DNA of 40,863 bases from a virus, in the IMG/VR virus record IMGVR_UViG_3300021437_000041, positions 1 to 40,863 of that record. The stretch is one strand, 5' to 3'. Of the stretch, positions 22,216-29,482 are shown one piece after another. The notes under the pieces were generated by a model, which was given only the letters and a program-made list of their open reading frames with translations, was not told the DNA's origin and ran no database searches. Positions within the stretch are counted from its first letter, which is position 1, and each line of letters begins with the position of its first letter. Made by a program: the position numbers and the translations under genes.

Positions 22216-22389
22216 GCCAGAGATCTCATCTCCGCACAGCTCACAGCAGCCGGATTCGTCACGAAACCTGTGGTCGCATTCGCCGCGGAGGAATCTGGCA
22301 AGCGCGAGTCCAGCGGTCACTTCGTTATCACGTCGACGCCAGGCGAAGTCCTCGAGCATGTCGAGTGGGTCAGCGTTGTTTGTGGTCAT
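22213..22389 (-). CDS. 58-residue protein with Cys cluster
   Basis: Helical N-terminus; C-terminal C-D-H, C-C-E-L-C suggest one metal site. The ATG follows GAGACGAAACGCT, a diverged leader. Stop lies inside the long hairpin. Confidence 0.55.
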   Translation of the reverse strand: MTTNNADPLDMLEDFAWRRRDNEVTAGLALARFLRGECDHRFRDESGCCELCGDEISG

Positions 22390-22400
22390 AGCGTTTCGTC

Positions 22401-22613
22401 TCAGGCAGTGGGGCCATGTCCAGGTTTGCAGCGGTTAAGGTGTTCGCATGAGACAACCTCGCAACGCAGCTCGTGCCCATATCGATTGCGTTTGCACGGA
22501 AGCATGAATACGTTCCATGTCTTGAAAACGGTGTTCAGCTCTAAGCCGTGGTCGTAACCCGTTTCGTTGGCCTTGGCTTGTGCGGATGCGCGCGCTTGCT
22601 TGTAGTCTTTCAT
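22401..22613 (-). CDS. Small basic protein, unknown
   Basis: 70 residues. A-R-A-S-A-Q-A-K-A-N-E-T-G helix, then a beta-rich middle and two Cys/His near the end. Start set by the leader repeat. Unrecognised. Confidence 0.6.
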   Translation of the reverse strand: MKDYKQARASAQAKANETGYDHGLELNTVFKTWNVFMLPCKRNRYGHELRCEVVSCEHLNRCKPGHGPTA

Positions 22614-22624
22614 AGCGTGTCTCC
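22612..22624 (-). repeat. Leader repeat, variant GGAGACACGCTAT
   Basis: One difference from consensus, overlapping the ATG of the 22401-22613 gene. Confidence 0.8.
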
Positions 22625-22649
22625 CTTGTTGCTGTCTGACAGCTTGCCG

Positions 22650-22674
22650 CTGCGCGCACTGTCACTGCGCGCAG
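22650..22674 (-). other. Stem-loop upstream of leader repeat
   Basis: CTGCGCGCA pairs perfectly with TGCGCGCAG around seven bases. It lies between the 22685 stop and the leader at 22612. Confidence 0.55.
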
Positions 22675-22684
22675 TCGCTAGCGT

Positions 22685-23029
22685 TCAGGCATTCAGAGAT
22701 AGCCACGTACGCGCGGCTTTGTGCTCTGCGGAAATGGGCGTGCGAGCGTAGAAGCGGCGATCCGCGTCAGCTTGTAGCTCTACTAGCGTGTGATGCCTGG
22801 CAGCCGAGTAGGTTGCTCGTGCGTCTGCCCATTCGCGGTACAGAACGTGTGAGTTAGAGAACGCGTGAATCGTGTTGGCGCGTACGCGCTCTGCATGCGT
22901 GTTGTAGCCGCTCGTAGGGTAGAGCAACGCGTTTGCAGCTTCGCGGCTTGCCAAGTACAACTCTGTGGCGTGCTCGCGAGCATCGGGCAACGCCTCGAGC
23001 TCTTGTGCGGTGTAGAAGCGGTAGGTCAT
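22685..23029 (-). CDS. Hypothetical helical protein
   Basis: 114 residues, Ala/Arg/His-rich, helical. Coupled to the 23026-23247 gene by ATGA. Unrecognised. Confidence 0.6.
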   Translation of the reverse strand: MTYRFYTAQELEALPDAREHATELYLASREAANALLYPTSGYNTHAERVRANTIHAFSNSHVLYREWADARATYSAARHHTLVELQADADRRFYARTPISAEHKAARTWLSLNA

Positions 23030-23247
23030 GACGCGTTTTCCCAGACTGTGATGCAGTTGGATGTGAGCTTGTGGGTGTGAGGCTCGCGCATGTAGAGAAA
23101 GCCCTCTGTGTAGAGCTGAGCTAGCTCGCTATCCGTGAGGCCGAAGCGCGAGGCGGCGGCTCCGCATGCGACCACGCGCGAGGCGAAGCCCTCTGCATGC
23201 GTGGTGGGAGGTTTGCCGAGGTACGAGACGCTGTAGCCGTAGGCCAT
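23026..23247 (-). CDS. Small protein, unknown
   Basis: 73 residues. Beta-strand start (Y-G-Y-S-V-S-Y-L), then a helix, and T-S-N-C-I-T-V-W-E near the end. Coupled by ATGA to the next gene. Unrecognised. Confidence 0.6.
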   Translation of the reverse strand: MAYGYSVSYLGKPPTTHAEGFASRVVACGAAASRFGLTDSELAQLYTEGFLYMREPHTHKLTSNCITVWENAS

Positions 23248-23250
23248 GTC

Positions 23251-23499
23251 TCAGCCTTCTCCCGTTCGAGCGGCGATCTGCATGTCTTCTCCGCGCTCGA
23301 TTTCAGCCCACAGCTTGCGCTCAGCCGCGCACTGCTCGCGAGTCGCTGGGATGCTCTTGTCGGTGCACACGTGACATTTGCACGCAACGAAGGCGTTTTG
23401 TGCTGCTGTGATCGCGGCGGAGTTGTGATTGTTGACGCGAGCGGCGTAGCGCTGCGCGGTAGCAATCGTGTCGATGTTCCGCTGGTTGATGCGTGCCAT
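23251..23499 (-). CDS. Small helical protein with CxC
   Basis: 82 residues. A-A-Q-N-A-F-V-A-C-K-C-H-V-C carries three Cys in the middle. Otherwise helical and charged. Unrecognised. Confidence 0.6.
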   Translation of the reverse strand: MARINQRNIDTIATAQRYAARVNNHNSAAITAAQNAFVACKCHVCTDKSIPATREQCAAERKLWAEIERGEDMQIAARTGEG

Positions 23500-23502
23500 G
23501 GC

Positions 23503-23691
23503 TCAACCCTCCTGCCCGCCAGCGAGCTGTGCATCTATACGCGCTTGCAGTTTGCGCACGGCTGCGGAAATGCGGGCGCGCTTGTCCTCCCACATCCGAA
23601 CGTGTTCGGGGTTAGGGTGATAGATCGTGGCCTGGAACTGCGCTTCAAACAGCTTGTTCTTCAGGTGAGCGAGTGTCGCTGAAGTGTTCAT
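23503..23691 (-). CDS. Small coiled-coil protein
   Basis: 62 residues. Two helices around a N-P-E-H-V-R-M-W turn, an antiparallel-hairpin look. Start abuts a variant leader repeat. Unrecognised. Confidence 0.6.
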   Translation of the reverse strand: MNTSATLAHLKNKLFEAQFQATIYHPNPEHVRMWEDKRARISAAVRKLQARIDAQLAGGQEG

Positions 23692-23704
23692 ATAGCGTGT
23701 GTCC
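23692..23704 (-). repeat. Leader repeat, variant GGACACACGCTAT
   Basis: Two differences from consensus; directly before the ATG at 23691. Confidence 0.75.
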
Positions 23705-23724
23705 TTTGTGGTGATGGGTGAGGG

Positions 23725-23937
23725 TCAGCGACCGGTGAGCGTGTGGCAGCGCTCGCTAGCGATGCGTAGGTTCACGATGTCTGTGCTGGGCAGATACAGG
23801 ACGTAGGTGCGGCAGCCAACACAGCTGCAGCTGCTGGCGTACGAGCGCACAGTGGCAGTGCGCAGCATGTGTTGTGCTTGTCCTCGCGACAGCTTGCGCG
23901 GCGCGTCCAAGTGCGAGGTGTAGAGCAGATAGGCCAT
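23725..23937 (-). CDS. Promoter-proximal small protein of leftward unit
   Basis: 70 residues. C-S-C-V-G-C in the middle and a basic helical start. First gene after the 23961-23978 motif. Start chosen at ATG 23937 after the leader. Unrecognised. Confidence 0.6.
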   Translation of the reverse strand: MAYLLYTSHLDAPRKLSRGQAQHMLRTATVRSYASSCSCVGCRTYVLYLPSTDIVNLRIASERCHTLTGR

Positions 23938-23940
23938 GAG

Positions 23941-23953
23941 CTAGCGTGTCTCC
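23941..23953 (-). repeat. Leader repeat, near-exact GGAGACACGCTAG
   Basis: One difference; precedes the ATG at 23937 by three bases. Confidence 0.8.
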
Positions 23954-23960
23954 TTGTGGG

Positions 23961-23978
23961 CGATCATTTTTATGGTAG
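23961..23978 (-). promoter_or_regulatory. 18-bp motif copy (minus CTACCA-TAAAAA-TGATCG)
   Basis: Upstream of the leftward gene cluster. CTGACA lies nine bases 5' on the minus strand. A second candidate promoter, TTGACA with TATATC 19 bp away, lies further upstream around 24016-24046. Confidence 0.55.
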
Positions 23979-24157
23979 GTGGCTACCTGTCAGCGCCGCC
24001 CTCCAACTGACAATCGATATATGCGCCCGAGCGCCCAATCTGTCAACACGGTTTTGCAAAAACCTTATTGACTGTGGATGTGCAGGGCAGGGCACGTGCA
24101 GCAACGGGCTGAGAAGCGTTATACTGAGGGTAGAGCCGGGATAGAGAGTGAGGCGAT

Positions 24158-24568
24158 GTGCAGAAGAGTGGTGATGAGCTGGTAGGCGCAGACCCCGCGG
24201 CTAAGTGTGAAGGTGGTGCAACACTGAACGAAGCGCTGCTCAGCGGTGAGGACCTGGTTAGCCCGAAAGTGAAGGCAGAACGCGCTATTGCGGCTCAGCT
24301 CGACGTCGCGGCTAAGACTATGGCGACGCTGTTAGCGATGGATCCGGTTGATAAGTTCAGCGCGGCTGATGGTGGCGAACCGAACATCATCGAGCGGCCG
24401 AATGCAGCGATGGCTCAGCTGCAATGGAAGATCGCGCAATACATTCTTGACGCAGCGATGGAACGACTGCCGAGCGCGAACAACGTGGCGAAGTCGATCG
24501 TGGTCAAGGCTATCGATGCCAAGTCGCTGCAAGCCGAGCTAGCCAAGCGCCTCAAGAAAGCGGCGTGA
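24158..24568 (+). CDS. Hypothetical 136-residue protein near parS
   Basis: GTG start at 24158; GTGAGG upstream. Ala/Leu-rich helical protein with a central D-P-V-D-K-F-S-A-A-D-G-G-E loop and a basic C-terminus (K-R-L-K-K-A-A). TATACT (24119-24124) could be its -10. It is neither ParA- nor ParB-like. Unrecognised. Confidence 0.6.
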   Translation: MQKSGDELVGADPAAKCEGGATLNEALLSGEDLVSPKVKAERAIAAQLDVAAKTMATLLAMDPVDKFSAADGGEPNIIERPNAAMAQLQWKIAQYILDAAMERLPSANNVAKSIVVKAIDAKSLQAELAKRLKKAA

Positions 24569-24663
24569 TGCGACGATCGTCTGCATTGTTTCCAATGTTT
24601 CCAACGCACGTGCGACACGTAGAACGTTGAGCGCAAACGCACGTGAGACACTAGGGCACACGC

Positions 24664-24681
24664 CTACCAAAGGTATGCTGG
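24664..24681 (+). promoter_or_regulatory. 18-bp motif copy overlapping a palindrome
   Basis: CTACCA-AAGGTA-TGCTGG. It overlaps the perfect palindrome GGTATGC-TG-GCATACC (24672-24687). Confidence 0.5.
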
Positions 24682-24694
24682 CATACCAATGTAG

Positions 24695-24710
24695 TGTTTC
24701 ACGTGAAACG
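24695..24710. promoter_or_regulatory. parS: parS-like centromere site
   Basis: TGTTTCACGTGAAACG matches the bacterial consensus parS (TGTTTCACGTGAAACA) at 15 of 16 positions and contains its perfect 14-bp palindrome. parS is bound by ParB-CTP clamps for segregation. No parA or parB gene is in this window, so the site may recruit a ParB encoded elsewhere on the element or by the host. Confidence 0.8.
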
Positions 24711-24730
24711 CTCGCGACCGAACAGCACAA

Positions 24731-24765
24731 CGCCCAGGCCTACACCATGTAGACCTGGGCGTTTC
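24731..24765 (+). terminator. Intrinsic terminator hairpin
   Basis: CGCCCAGG-C-CTAC pairs with GTAG-A-CCTGGGCG around ACCAT, followed by TTTC. It lies just right of parS and is nearly symmetric, so may act both ways. Confidence 0.65.
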
Positions 24766-25015
24766 ATCACATGAACATCAAAGCGCGACCGAGGCGTAGC
24801 ACGCCTGCCTACCAAAGCAACAGTTACCCCGCCGCCCACCACCGGCCCCACCCCCGTTGGTTTCCCGAGGCCTTTTTGCAGAGTGATAGGCCCACCCTGT
24901 ATCTCAGATTTCTACCATTCTGTTTCTGGCTCACCCTGTACGTCTGCCTAACAGTTAGACCCCCCGATGGGTTTTGACCCCCCACCGTCTGAAAACGTCG
25001 GGTCCCATCCACCTC

Positions 25016-25033
25016 CTACTAAAGTTATGCTAG
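25016..25033 (+). promoter_or_regulatory. 18-bp motif copy (CTACTA-AAGTTA-TGCTAG)
   Basis: TATGCT (25026-25031) would act as -10, placing the transcript start about six bases before the ATG at 25043. Confidence 0.55.
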
Positions 25034-25042
25034 GACCCGCAC

Positions 25043-25171
25043 ATGACCACCGAGGACGAAAAACGCCGGCAGGAGCTCTGGACGGAGTTCAGCAAGACAC
25101 GCGGCGGTGGCAAACCCTCGCCTCGGCCGGCGCCAGCAACCGAGGCACCGAAGAAGCCACAGCAGCGCTGA
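25043..25171 (+). CDS. 42-residue charged peptide, near-leaderless
   Basis: Begins M-T-T-E-D-E-K-R-R-Q-E-L-W and ends in a Pro/Ala/Lys/Gln-rich tail. No Shine-Dalgarno; the ATG is only about ten bases after the 18-bp motif. Supported by position and codon pattern only. Confidence 0.4.
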   Translation: MTTEDEKRRQELWTEFSKTRGGGKPSPRPAPATEAPKKPQQR

Positions 25172-25185
25172 GACCCTCTCGCTCT

Positions 25186-25201
25186 TGTTTCACGTGGCGG
25201 A
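25186..25201 (+). promoter_or_regulatory. Degenerate parS-like half site
   Basis: TGTTTCACGTG matches the left 11 bases of parS; the right end is lost. Possibly a weak second ParB site or a relic. Confidence 0.3.
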
Positions 25202-25256
25202 GGAGCGTCTAGCGCAGGCGCAGCGAAGCAAGCCGAGCGGAGACGCGACGACCATT

Positions 25257-25569
25257 CCTGAAGCGTCTTCCTAACGCTGGCAGGTTCGTCGCTGGGTGAG
25301 CTGCTCTCGCAGCATCCATCACGCTCTACGCCTTCCGGTACCACTCGCCTGGGTTCGCAGCCCTGACCCTCATACCTTCCTGGCTCTCTCGCCAGTACCT
25401 GTCGGGGTTTCCATCTGCGCCGGGTATTCACCGCACTATCTGTAGTGCGTGGTGGTCGCCGTCTTCCACCTAGAGCTTGGCTGCCTCTCCTACGGTCTCT
25501 CGTAGCCAGAATGGGCGAACTGGCAGCAGCCTTGACAGCCACAGGGACCTGAAATGCTCCCTGGGTCCC
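25257..25569 (-). ncRNA. Structured non-coding RNA candidate (about 313 nt)
   Basis: On the minus strand at least eight helices form in order: GGGACC/GGTCCC (25544-25569); a three-way junction closed by GGCTGC/GCAGCC (25479-25484 with 25526-25531) enclosing hairpins 25505-25524 and 25490-25505; GGTGG/CCACC (25451-25470); GCACTA-CAGA-TAGTGC (25433-25448); CTGGC-GAGAGA-GCCAG (25380-25395); GCTGC-GAGA-GCAGC (25300-25313), with a GNRA loop; and AGCGT/ACGCT inside CCTG/CAGG (25257-25284). Purine-rich GAGA-type loops appear only on this strand, which fixes orientation. The region lacks a credible ORF. I cannot assign a known class; a group II intron or HEARO-like RNA was considered without proof. 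Confidence 0.6.
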
Positions 25570-25578
25570 CGTATCCTA

Positions 25579-25596
25579 CCACCATTTTTATGCTTG
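25579..25596 (+). promoter_or_regulatory. 18-bp motif copy (CCACCA-TTTTTA-TGCTTG)
   Basis: First of two tandem copies upstream of the long rightward operon. On the minus strand its A/T core could also act as the -10 of the structured RNA. Confidence 0.5.
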
Positions 25597-25600
25597 TGTT

Positions 25601-25618
25601 CTACTAAAAGTTTGATAC
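25601..25618 (+). promoter_or_regulatory. 18-bp motif copy (CTACTA-AAAGTT-TGATAC)
   Basis: Ten bases before the ATG at 25629. A -10 at TTTGAT or TTGATA would give a leader of about five bases. Confidence 0.6.
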
Positions 25619-25628
25619 ACCATTCCCC

Positions 25629-25883
25629 ATGAAGCCCGAGGTCTGGACCAAACACACAGAGCGCTTCACTCGCGACAGAGACGAGGAGACGCCTCGCGCG
25701 AAGCTCATTCCCGAGCCCGAAAAACCTGCACGCCGACTCGGTCCACCGAAGAAGCGTACGCGCCCACGCAACGCCCCTGTCGCCTACCACCTTCCTCGCT
25801 GTGCTGAGTGCAAAGGGCAATCCAAGCACAAGCCAGGCTGCAGCCTCACTGAGCTCATGAAGCTCGGAAAGCAACGCGCATGA
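25629..25883 (+). CDS. First gene of the long rightward operon, basic zinc-knuckle-like protein
   Basis: 84 residues, Arg/Lys/Pro-rich. C-A-E-C near residue 58 and a third Cys at 70 form a likely metal site. It has no clear Shine-Dalgarno and sits directly behind two motif copies. Coupled to the next gene by ATGA. Unrecognised. Confidence 0.6.
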   Translation: MKPEVWTKHTERFTRDRDEETPRAKLIPEPEKPARRLGPPKKRTRPRNAPVAYHLPRCAECKGQSKHKPGCSLTELMKLGKQRA

Positions 25884-26140
25884 CCACCACGTATTTCTGG
25901 AAGCTCGAGGTTTCGAGCGACGATTTCCTGATCACGGTCCGCGAGTGCACGCCCAATGGTGAGCACTGCTGGCGCTACGCCATTCCCGCAGTGGGCACCG
26001 ATCTTCCTGCGTTCATCGACAAGGTTGTGCAGCGACATCCTGCCGTCACTGACGCGCTGCAGGCCGCGCTCAAGGACTTCGTGTCCACCAATGAGATCCG
26101 CCACATCTCCGGCGACTTCTTCGTCAAGGACGAGCCGTGA
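25880..26140 (+). CDS. Hypothetical protein, mixed alpha/beta
   Basis: 86 residues. Beta-strands at the start (Y-F-W-K-L-E-V-S) and a helical second half. ATGA coupling at the start, GTGA at the end. Unrecognised. Confidence 0.6.
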   Translation: MTTTYFWKLEVSSDDFLITVRECTPNGEHCWRYAIPAVGTDLPAFIDKVVQRHPAVTDALQAALKDFVSTNEIRHISGDFFVKDEP

Positions 26141-26322
26141 GCGAGCCGCAACACCCAGATCTTTGGGAGGCGTGGAAGCGCGCGAGCGACGCGTTCGAAG
26201 CGTGCGAGTGTCTCAACTGCACGAGCGGTGGGAGTAGTAGCGATGCGCTGGAGTGCGAGGCGTGGCTCGCTCTGGGGAAAGCCAAGCGCGCTTACATCAA
26301 CGCGAAGGAAGAACACCTGTGA
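26137..26322 (+). CDS. Small helical protein with Cys pairs
   Basis: 61 residues from GTG. C-E-C-L-N-C in the middle is a possible metal site; the rest is helical. GTGA couplings both sides. Unrecognised. Confidence 0.55.
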   Translation: MSEPQHPDLWEAWKRASDAFEACECLNCTSGGSSSDALECEAWLALGKAKRAYINAKEEHL

Positions 26323-26882
26323 CGCCAGACGAGCTTGCAAAGTTACGTGCTGAGCTGGACGAAGCGCGTGGAGAACTCGCTCGGTTTCGCCAGCGCGAGG
26401 TATTGGTCCAAGACCTCCTTCGTCTTGCCAAGGACATGAAGCAAGAGACCTTCGCGCGGCACGTGCCCGAAGTCGCTGTCAACGAGCTCAGGCAAACAGT
26501 GCGCGACATCGCGAACTTCGATCTTGGAAAGACGAAAAGCTTTACGCCGTCAGAGCGCGCAGCCGAGATCGCTCGGCTAGAGCAGATTTTGCTCGATGAC
26601 ATGGATCAAGGGCTCTTCCTCGGGCGCGAGAATCCGCTGGAGCCGCGAATCGCTCAGCTGCGGCGCGCCCAAGCTCTTCAAAAGCAGATGAGCTCGGCAA
26701 CAGCGGCCCGCCGTTGGGGCGACCCTCCATCGCCGGAGCTGGGTTCCTCTGCGCTCTGTTGCGTTGGCTGCGGGCTCACCTCCTTCGAGGAGCCCAGCGT
26801 CAAACACCGCGTTGGGATCGATGGCGCCGCTCCATTCATCGCGTACTGCAACGATTGCTGGAAGAAAGTGCCCGCGCCATGA
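26319..26882 (+). CDS. Coiled-coil protein with C-terminal zinc site
   Basis: 187 residues from GTG. It begins T-P-D-E-L-A-K-L-R-A-E-L, a motif shared with 30772 and 31242 in form (T-P-D-E). Long helical body; the C-terminus has C-C-V-G-C-G and C-N-D-C, likely one zinc ribbon. Coupled by GTGA and ATGA. Unrecognised. Confidence 0.6.
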   Translation: MTPDELAKLRAELDEARGELARFRQREVLVQDLLRLAKDMKQETFARHVPEVAVNELRQTVRDIANFDLGKTKSFTPSERAAEIARLEQILLDDMDQGLFLGRENPLEPRIAQLRRAQALQKQMSSATAARRWGDPPSPELGSSALCCVGCGLTSFEEPSVKHRVGIDGAAPFIAYCNDCWKKVPAP

Positions 26883-27109
26883 CCGACCAGGCATTTACGC
26901 TTCCGGAGTACGAAGCGCTGAAGCAGCAGATGAATCGCACGCCTCATGAACACGATTTTGGCGTGATGAGTCACGCTGAGGCGAGCGGGGAATACTGGCA
27001 ACACTGCTGCTTATGCGATCACGAAGAGCCCATCTCTGAAGATGAGTGGGATCGGCGACGGGAAGCCAGCCGGCAGCACTGGCTGCGCGAGAAGGTCGGC
27101 ACACCATGA
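26879..27109 (+). CDS. Small protein with Cys/His cluster
   Basis: 76 residues. H-C-C-L-C-D-H-E-E with a distal His suggests a zinc finger; an acidic helix follows. ATGA couplings. Unrecognised. Confidence 0.6.
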   Translation: MTDQAFTLPEYEALKQQMNRTPHEHDFGVMSHAEASGEYWQHCCLCDHEEPISEDEWDRRREASRQHWLREKVGTP

Positions 27110-27309
27110 CCACGGAGATCACGCCAACCAAGTGCGGAGAGTGTCCGCTGTTCATCTGCGACGATCGCGGCGACTACTGCGCGCATCCGGATGTTGAATT
27201 CAAAACGGTGAATGGCCCGAGGGTCCCGCAGCCAACCCTCGATGGCGACACGCTCCCCGAGCGCTGCCCGCTCAAGAAGGGCCCTCTCACCATCAGGCTT
27301 CCAACATGA
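27106..27309 (+). CDS. Small Cys4 protein, paralogue of 30097-30297
   Basis: 67 residues. Pattern C-x2-C-P ... C-x-H-P ... C-P-L-K-x-G-P-L-x-I-R. The same layout recurs at 30097. It probably binds one zinc ion. ATGA couplings on both sides. Confidence 0.65.
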   Translation: MTTEITPTKCGECPLFICDDRGDYCAHPDVEFKTVNGPRVPQPTLDGDTLPERCPLKKGPLTIRLPT

Positions 27310-27539
27310 CCATGGTGATGAGCGGCAAGCGCCAGCGTCCAGCACGACGCAACAAGACGCTCTTGCCGGAGATGATCGCTGCTGTGCGACAGGCAGGCGA
27401 AGAGCAGGGCGTTAGCCCAGTGCAGCGCGCCATCGGTGTTCTCGGCTCCGGCTACTACGCCGCCATCAACGGCAGCCCCGTCAGCGAGACGACCTACCGC
27501 AAGTTCGAGACCTGGTACCGCGAGCAAAAGACCAAATGA
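27306..27539 (+). CDS. HTH-like DNA-binding protein
   Basis: 77 residues. Basic N-terminus (K-R-Q-R-P-A-R-R-N-K). Helices with S-P-V-Q-R-A-I-G-V-L-G-S-G-Y-Y-A-A-I-N-G-S resemble a small homeodomain-like or XRE-like HTH. Possible operon regulator. Coupled to the DHH gene by ATGA. Confidence 0.55.
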   Translation: MTMVMSGKRQRPARRNKTLLPEMIAAVRQAGEEQGVSPVQRAIGVLGSGYYAAINGSPVSETTYRKFETWYREQKTK

Positions 27540-28396
27540 CGCCACTCATCATCTACCACGGGCATTGCCCAGACGGTTTCACTTCAGCCTGGGCCGCACA
27601 CCGCGCGCTCAAGAAGTCCGACTTGGAGCCCGAGCTCTACGTTGGCGAGTACGGCGCCGAGCCGCCCTACGATCTCGCGCGCAACCGCGACGTGTACATC
27701 GTAGACTTCAGCTACAAGCGCCCGCAGCTGGAGCGGCTGAAGGCTGCAGCGCGCAAGCTCCTGGTTTTAGACCACCACAAGACCGCTCAGGCTGAGCTCG
27801 AAGGTCTCGACTACTGCGTCTTTGACATGAACCGCAGTGGCGCGGGCATCACGTGGGACTACTTCAACGGTGACTTCCATCCTCGTCCGCTGATCGTTGA
27901 CTACGTCGAAGATCGCGACCTTTGGCGCTTCAAGCTGCCGCACTCGGAAGAGATCTCACTCCGCATCCGGCTCACGCCGCATACCATCGAGGCGTTCGAT
28001 GCGCTCGCGCTGCGCAGCGTTGACGAGCTCTTGCCAGAAGCCGCTGGCGCGAAGCTCTATCTCGACCACTACGTCCGTGACGCCGTGCGCAACGCGTACG
28101 TACTCGAAGACTTGTTCGGTGGCGAGGCCGTGCGGTGCGTCAACGTTAGCTACACGGGCATCTCCGATGTGCTCCACGGCGCGCTCGAGCTCGGCGGAGT
28201 GAAGATGGCTCTCGGCTGGCTCGTTGCCGCAGACGGGCAGGTGCAGTGCTCGCTGCGCTCCGTGCCCGGCTACGATTGCTCGCGCTTCGCAACCAGCATG
28301 GGCGGCGGCGGTCACGCGCAGGCGTCTGGGTTCCGCATGCCGGTCTGGAACCTGCTTGCGAAGCGGCTGTTCACACAAACAGGGAAACGCGCGTGA
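27536..28396 (+). CDS. DHH-family phosphoesterase
   Basis: 286 residues. Motifs: Y-H-G-H-C-P-D-G (7-13), V-D-F-S (56-59), L-D-H-H-K (78-82) and G-G-G-G-H with A-S-G-F near the C-terminus, the DHH plus DHHA1 layout. Family members hydrolyse phosphodiesters such as short RNA oligomers (nanoRNase) or cyclic dinucleotides using two Mn ions. Length fits the small stand-alone forms. In a phage-like element it could recycle nucleotides or blunt cyclic-nucleotide defence signals; the substrate is not evident. Confidence 0.85.
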   Translation: MTPLIIYHGHCPDGFTSAWAAHRALKKSDLEPELYVGEYGAEPPYDLARNRDVYIVDFSYKRPQLERLKAAARKLLVLDHHKTAQAELEGLDYCVFDMNRSGAGITWDYFNGDFHPRPLIVDYVEDRDLWRFKLPHSEEISLRIRLTPHTIEAFDALALRSVDELLPEAAGAKLYLDHYVRDAVRNAYVLEDLFGGEAVRCVNVSYTGISDVLHGALELGGVKMALGWLVAADGQVQCSLRSVPGYDCSRFATSMGGGGHAQASGFRMPVWNLLAKRLFTQTGKRA

Positions 28397-28707
28397 GAGG
28401 ATATTCCAAGAAGCTCGTGCTCAAGTTTCGACGCTGGCAGAACGAGGCAGACCTCGATGGCGAATCGCCGAAAGCGGCTGCGAAGGCCGTGCGCATCCGC
28501 GCCTGGCACGCGACGTACAACGCTGTGATCACGAGCACACTGCACAACTCAGACGTTGGCTCGATAAACTACCGCGACTCAACCAAGGCGGCAGCGCGCA
28601 TCGCCGACAAGACGCATGGACCGATCCTGAAGTACGAGATCAAGGTTTACGACGACGGCACGCACGAGCTCGCCGCGCTCAACACTCCGGGCTGGAACGC
28701 ACCATGA
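28393..28707 (+). CDS. Hypothetical basic protein
   Basis: 104 residues from GTG. Basic first half (K-K-L-V-L-K-F-R-R-W), mixed second half ending in beta-strands. Coupled by GTGA and ATGA. Unrecognised. Confidence 0.6.
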   Translation: MRGYSKKLVLKFRRWQNEADLDGESPKAAAKAVRIRAWHATYNAVITSTLHNSDVGSINYRDSTKAAARIADKTHGPILKYEIKVYDDGTHELAALNTPGWNAP

Positions 28708-29084
28708 CCGACAAACCGATGACAGACGACGAACCCACTCTCGACGATGCGAAAGAAGTCATCGAGCGCACCAAGGCTGCGCGACCCATGTGCAGCCAGT
28801 GCTCGGTGTTCGACATCCGAGCTTACTGGCATGTCTCGTCCGGCAAACATCCACCGCTCGACGAGGACGCGGTGCAGACGGCGCTGGAGGCTGAGGTGAC
28901 TCGCCAGCTGGGTGCGAGCTGGCAGCCCCGTTACGGCGCGAGCTTCGTCAAACGCTGCGAGAAGTGTGCGGCGACGCCCGAGTTCCCGTGGGCTGAGCGC
29001 CTCGACGCCGAAAAGGTGCTGGCGTTCATGAAGGCGCATCCTCGGCGCGCCTTCTGGCTCGGCGAGCTGGAGAAGGCGCTGTGA
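28704..29084 (+). CDS. Hypothetical protein with two Cys pairs
   Basis: 126 residues. C-S-Q-C near residue 30 and C-E-K-C near 91 likely form one zinc site. Ends W-L-G-E-L-E-K-A-L. ATGA couplings. Unrecognised. Confidence 0.6.
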   Translation: MTDKPMTDDEPTLDDAKEVIERTKAARPMCSQCSVFDIRAYWHVSSGKHPPLDEDAVQTALEAEVTRQLGASWQPRYGASFVKRCEKCAATPEFPWAERLDAEKVLAFMKAHPRRAFWLGELEKAL

Positions 29085-29482
29085 TTCAGCAGTTCGTAGA
29101 CCGCTTCATGGAAGCGAAGCCGAAGCTCCGCGAAAAACTCCTCAAGGAGATCGATGACTACAGCTGCTCGTACGGATCGATTGTCAAGGCTGTGGTCGAA
29201 GCCATCGGCAAACCACTCGATCCAGAACGTATCCAATGTATCGACTGGGGCGACTACCAGGGCACGCTTTGCTTTGTGGTTGGGGAAACCGGCTATCAAC
29301 CCCTCCGGCATTGGGGCGCATGCGTTGGATACGGCTCGTGCTCGGGATGCGACACGCTGGAAGCGATCAAAGACGATGGCGAACCAGAAGATGTGAAGGC
29401 TGAAAAGCTCCTTACGATCGCTCTGCACTTCGTACAGGGCCTGAAGCCCATTCACTCGGAAATGTACGGGGAAAGCTCGTGA
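29081..29482 (+). CDS. Hypothetical protein with GSCSGCD motif
   Basis: 133 residues from GTG. Helical first half and a conserved-looking Y-G-S-C-S-G-C-D-T-L-E near residue 86. Similar short phage proteins exist, without known function. GTGA couplings. Confidence 0.6.
   Translation: MIQQFVDRFMEAKPKLREKLLKEIDDYSCSYGSIVKAVVEAIGKPLDPERIQCIDWGDYQGTLCFVVGETGYQPLRHWGACVGYGSCSGCDTLEAIKDDGEPEDVKAEKLLTIALHFVQGLKPIHSEMYGESS

Larger units (their letters stand above)
24569..25042. other. Non-coding hub with parS-like site and terminator
   Basis: About 470 bp without a convincing gene. It holds an 18-bp motif copy with an overlapping palindrome, the parS-like site, a terminator hairpin, two CACCCTGTA direct repeats (near 24890 and 24930), two GACCCCCC runs and another motif copy at 25016. 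Confidence 0.6.
25172..25628. other. Gene-free interval holding a structured RNA
   Basis: About 460 bp without a convincing protein gene. It contains a half parS-like sequence (25186-25201), the structured RNA candidate (25257-25569) and two 18-bp motif copies at its right edge. Confidence 0.6.

Noticed and set aside
25321-25500. Group II intron or HEARO/omega-RNA identity for the structured RNA
   Set aside because: No reverse transcriptase, HNH or IscB-like gene is adjacent and no domain V-type AGC...GAAA...hairpin is seen. Kept as an unclassified RNA.
25030-25542. 170-codon minus-strand frame across the structured RNA
   Set aside because: Composition is Arg/Ser/Pro-rich as expected for non-coding GC-rich RNA, with no start signal; the helices explain the sequence better.
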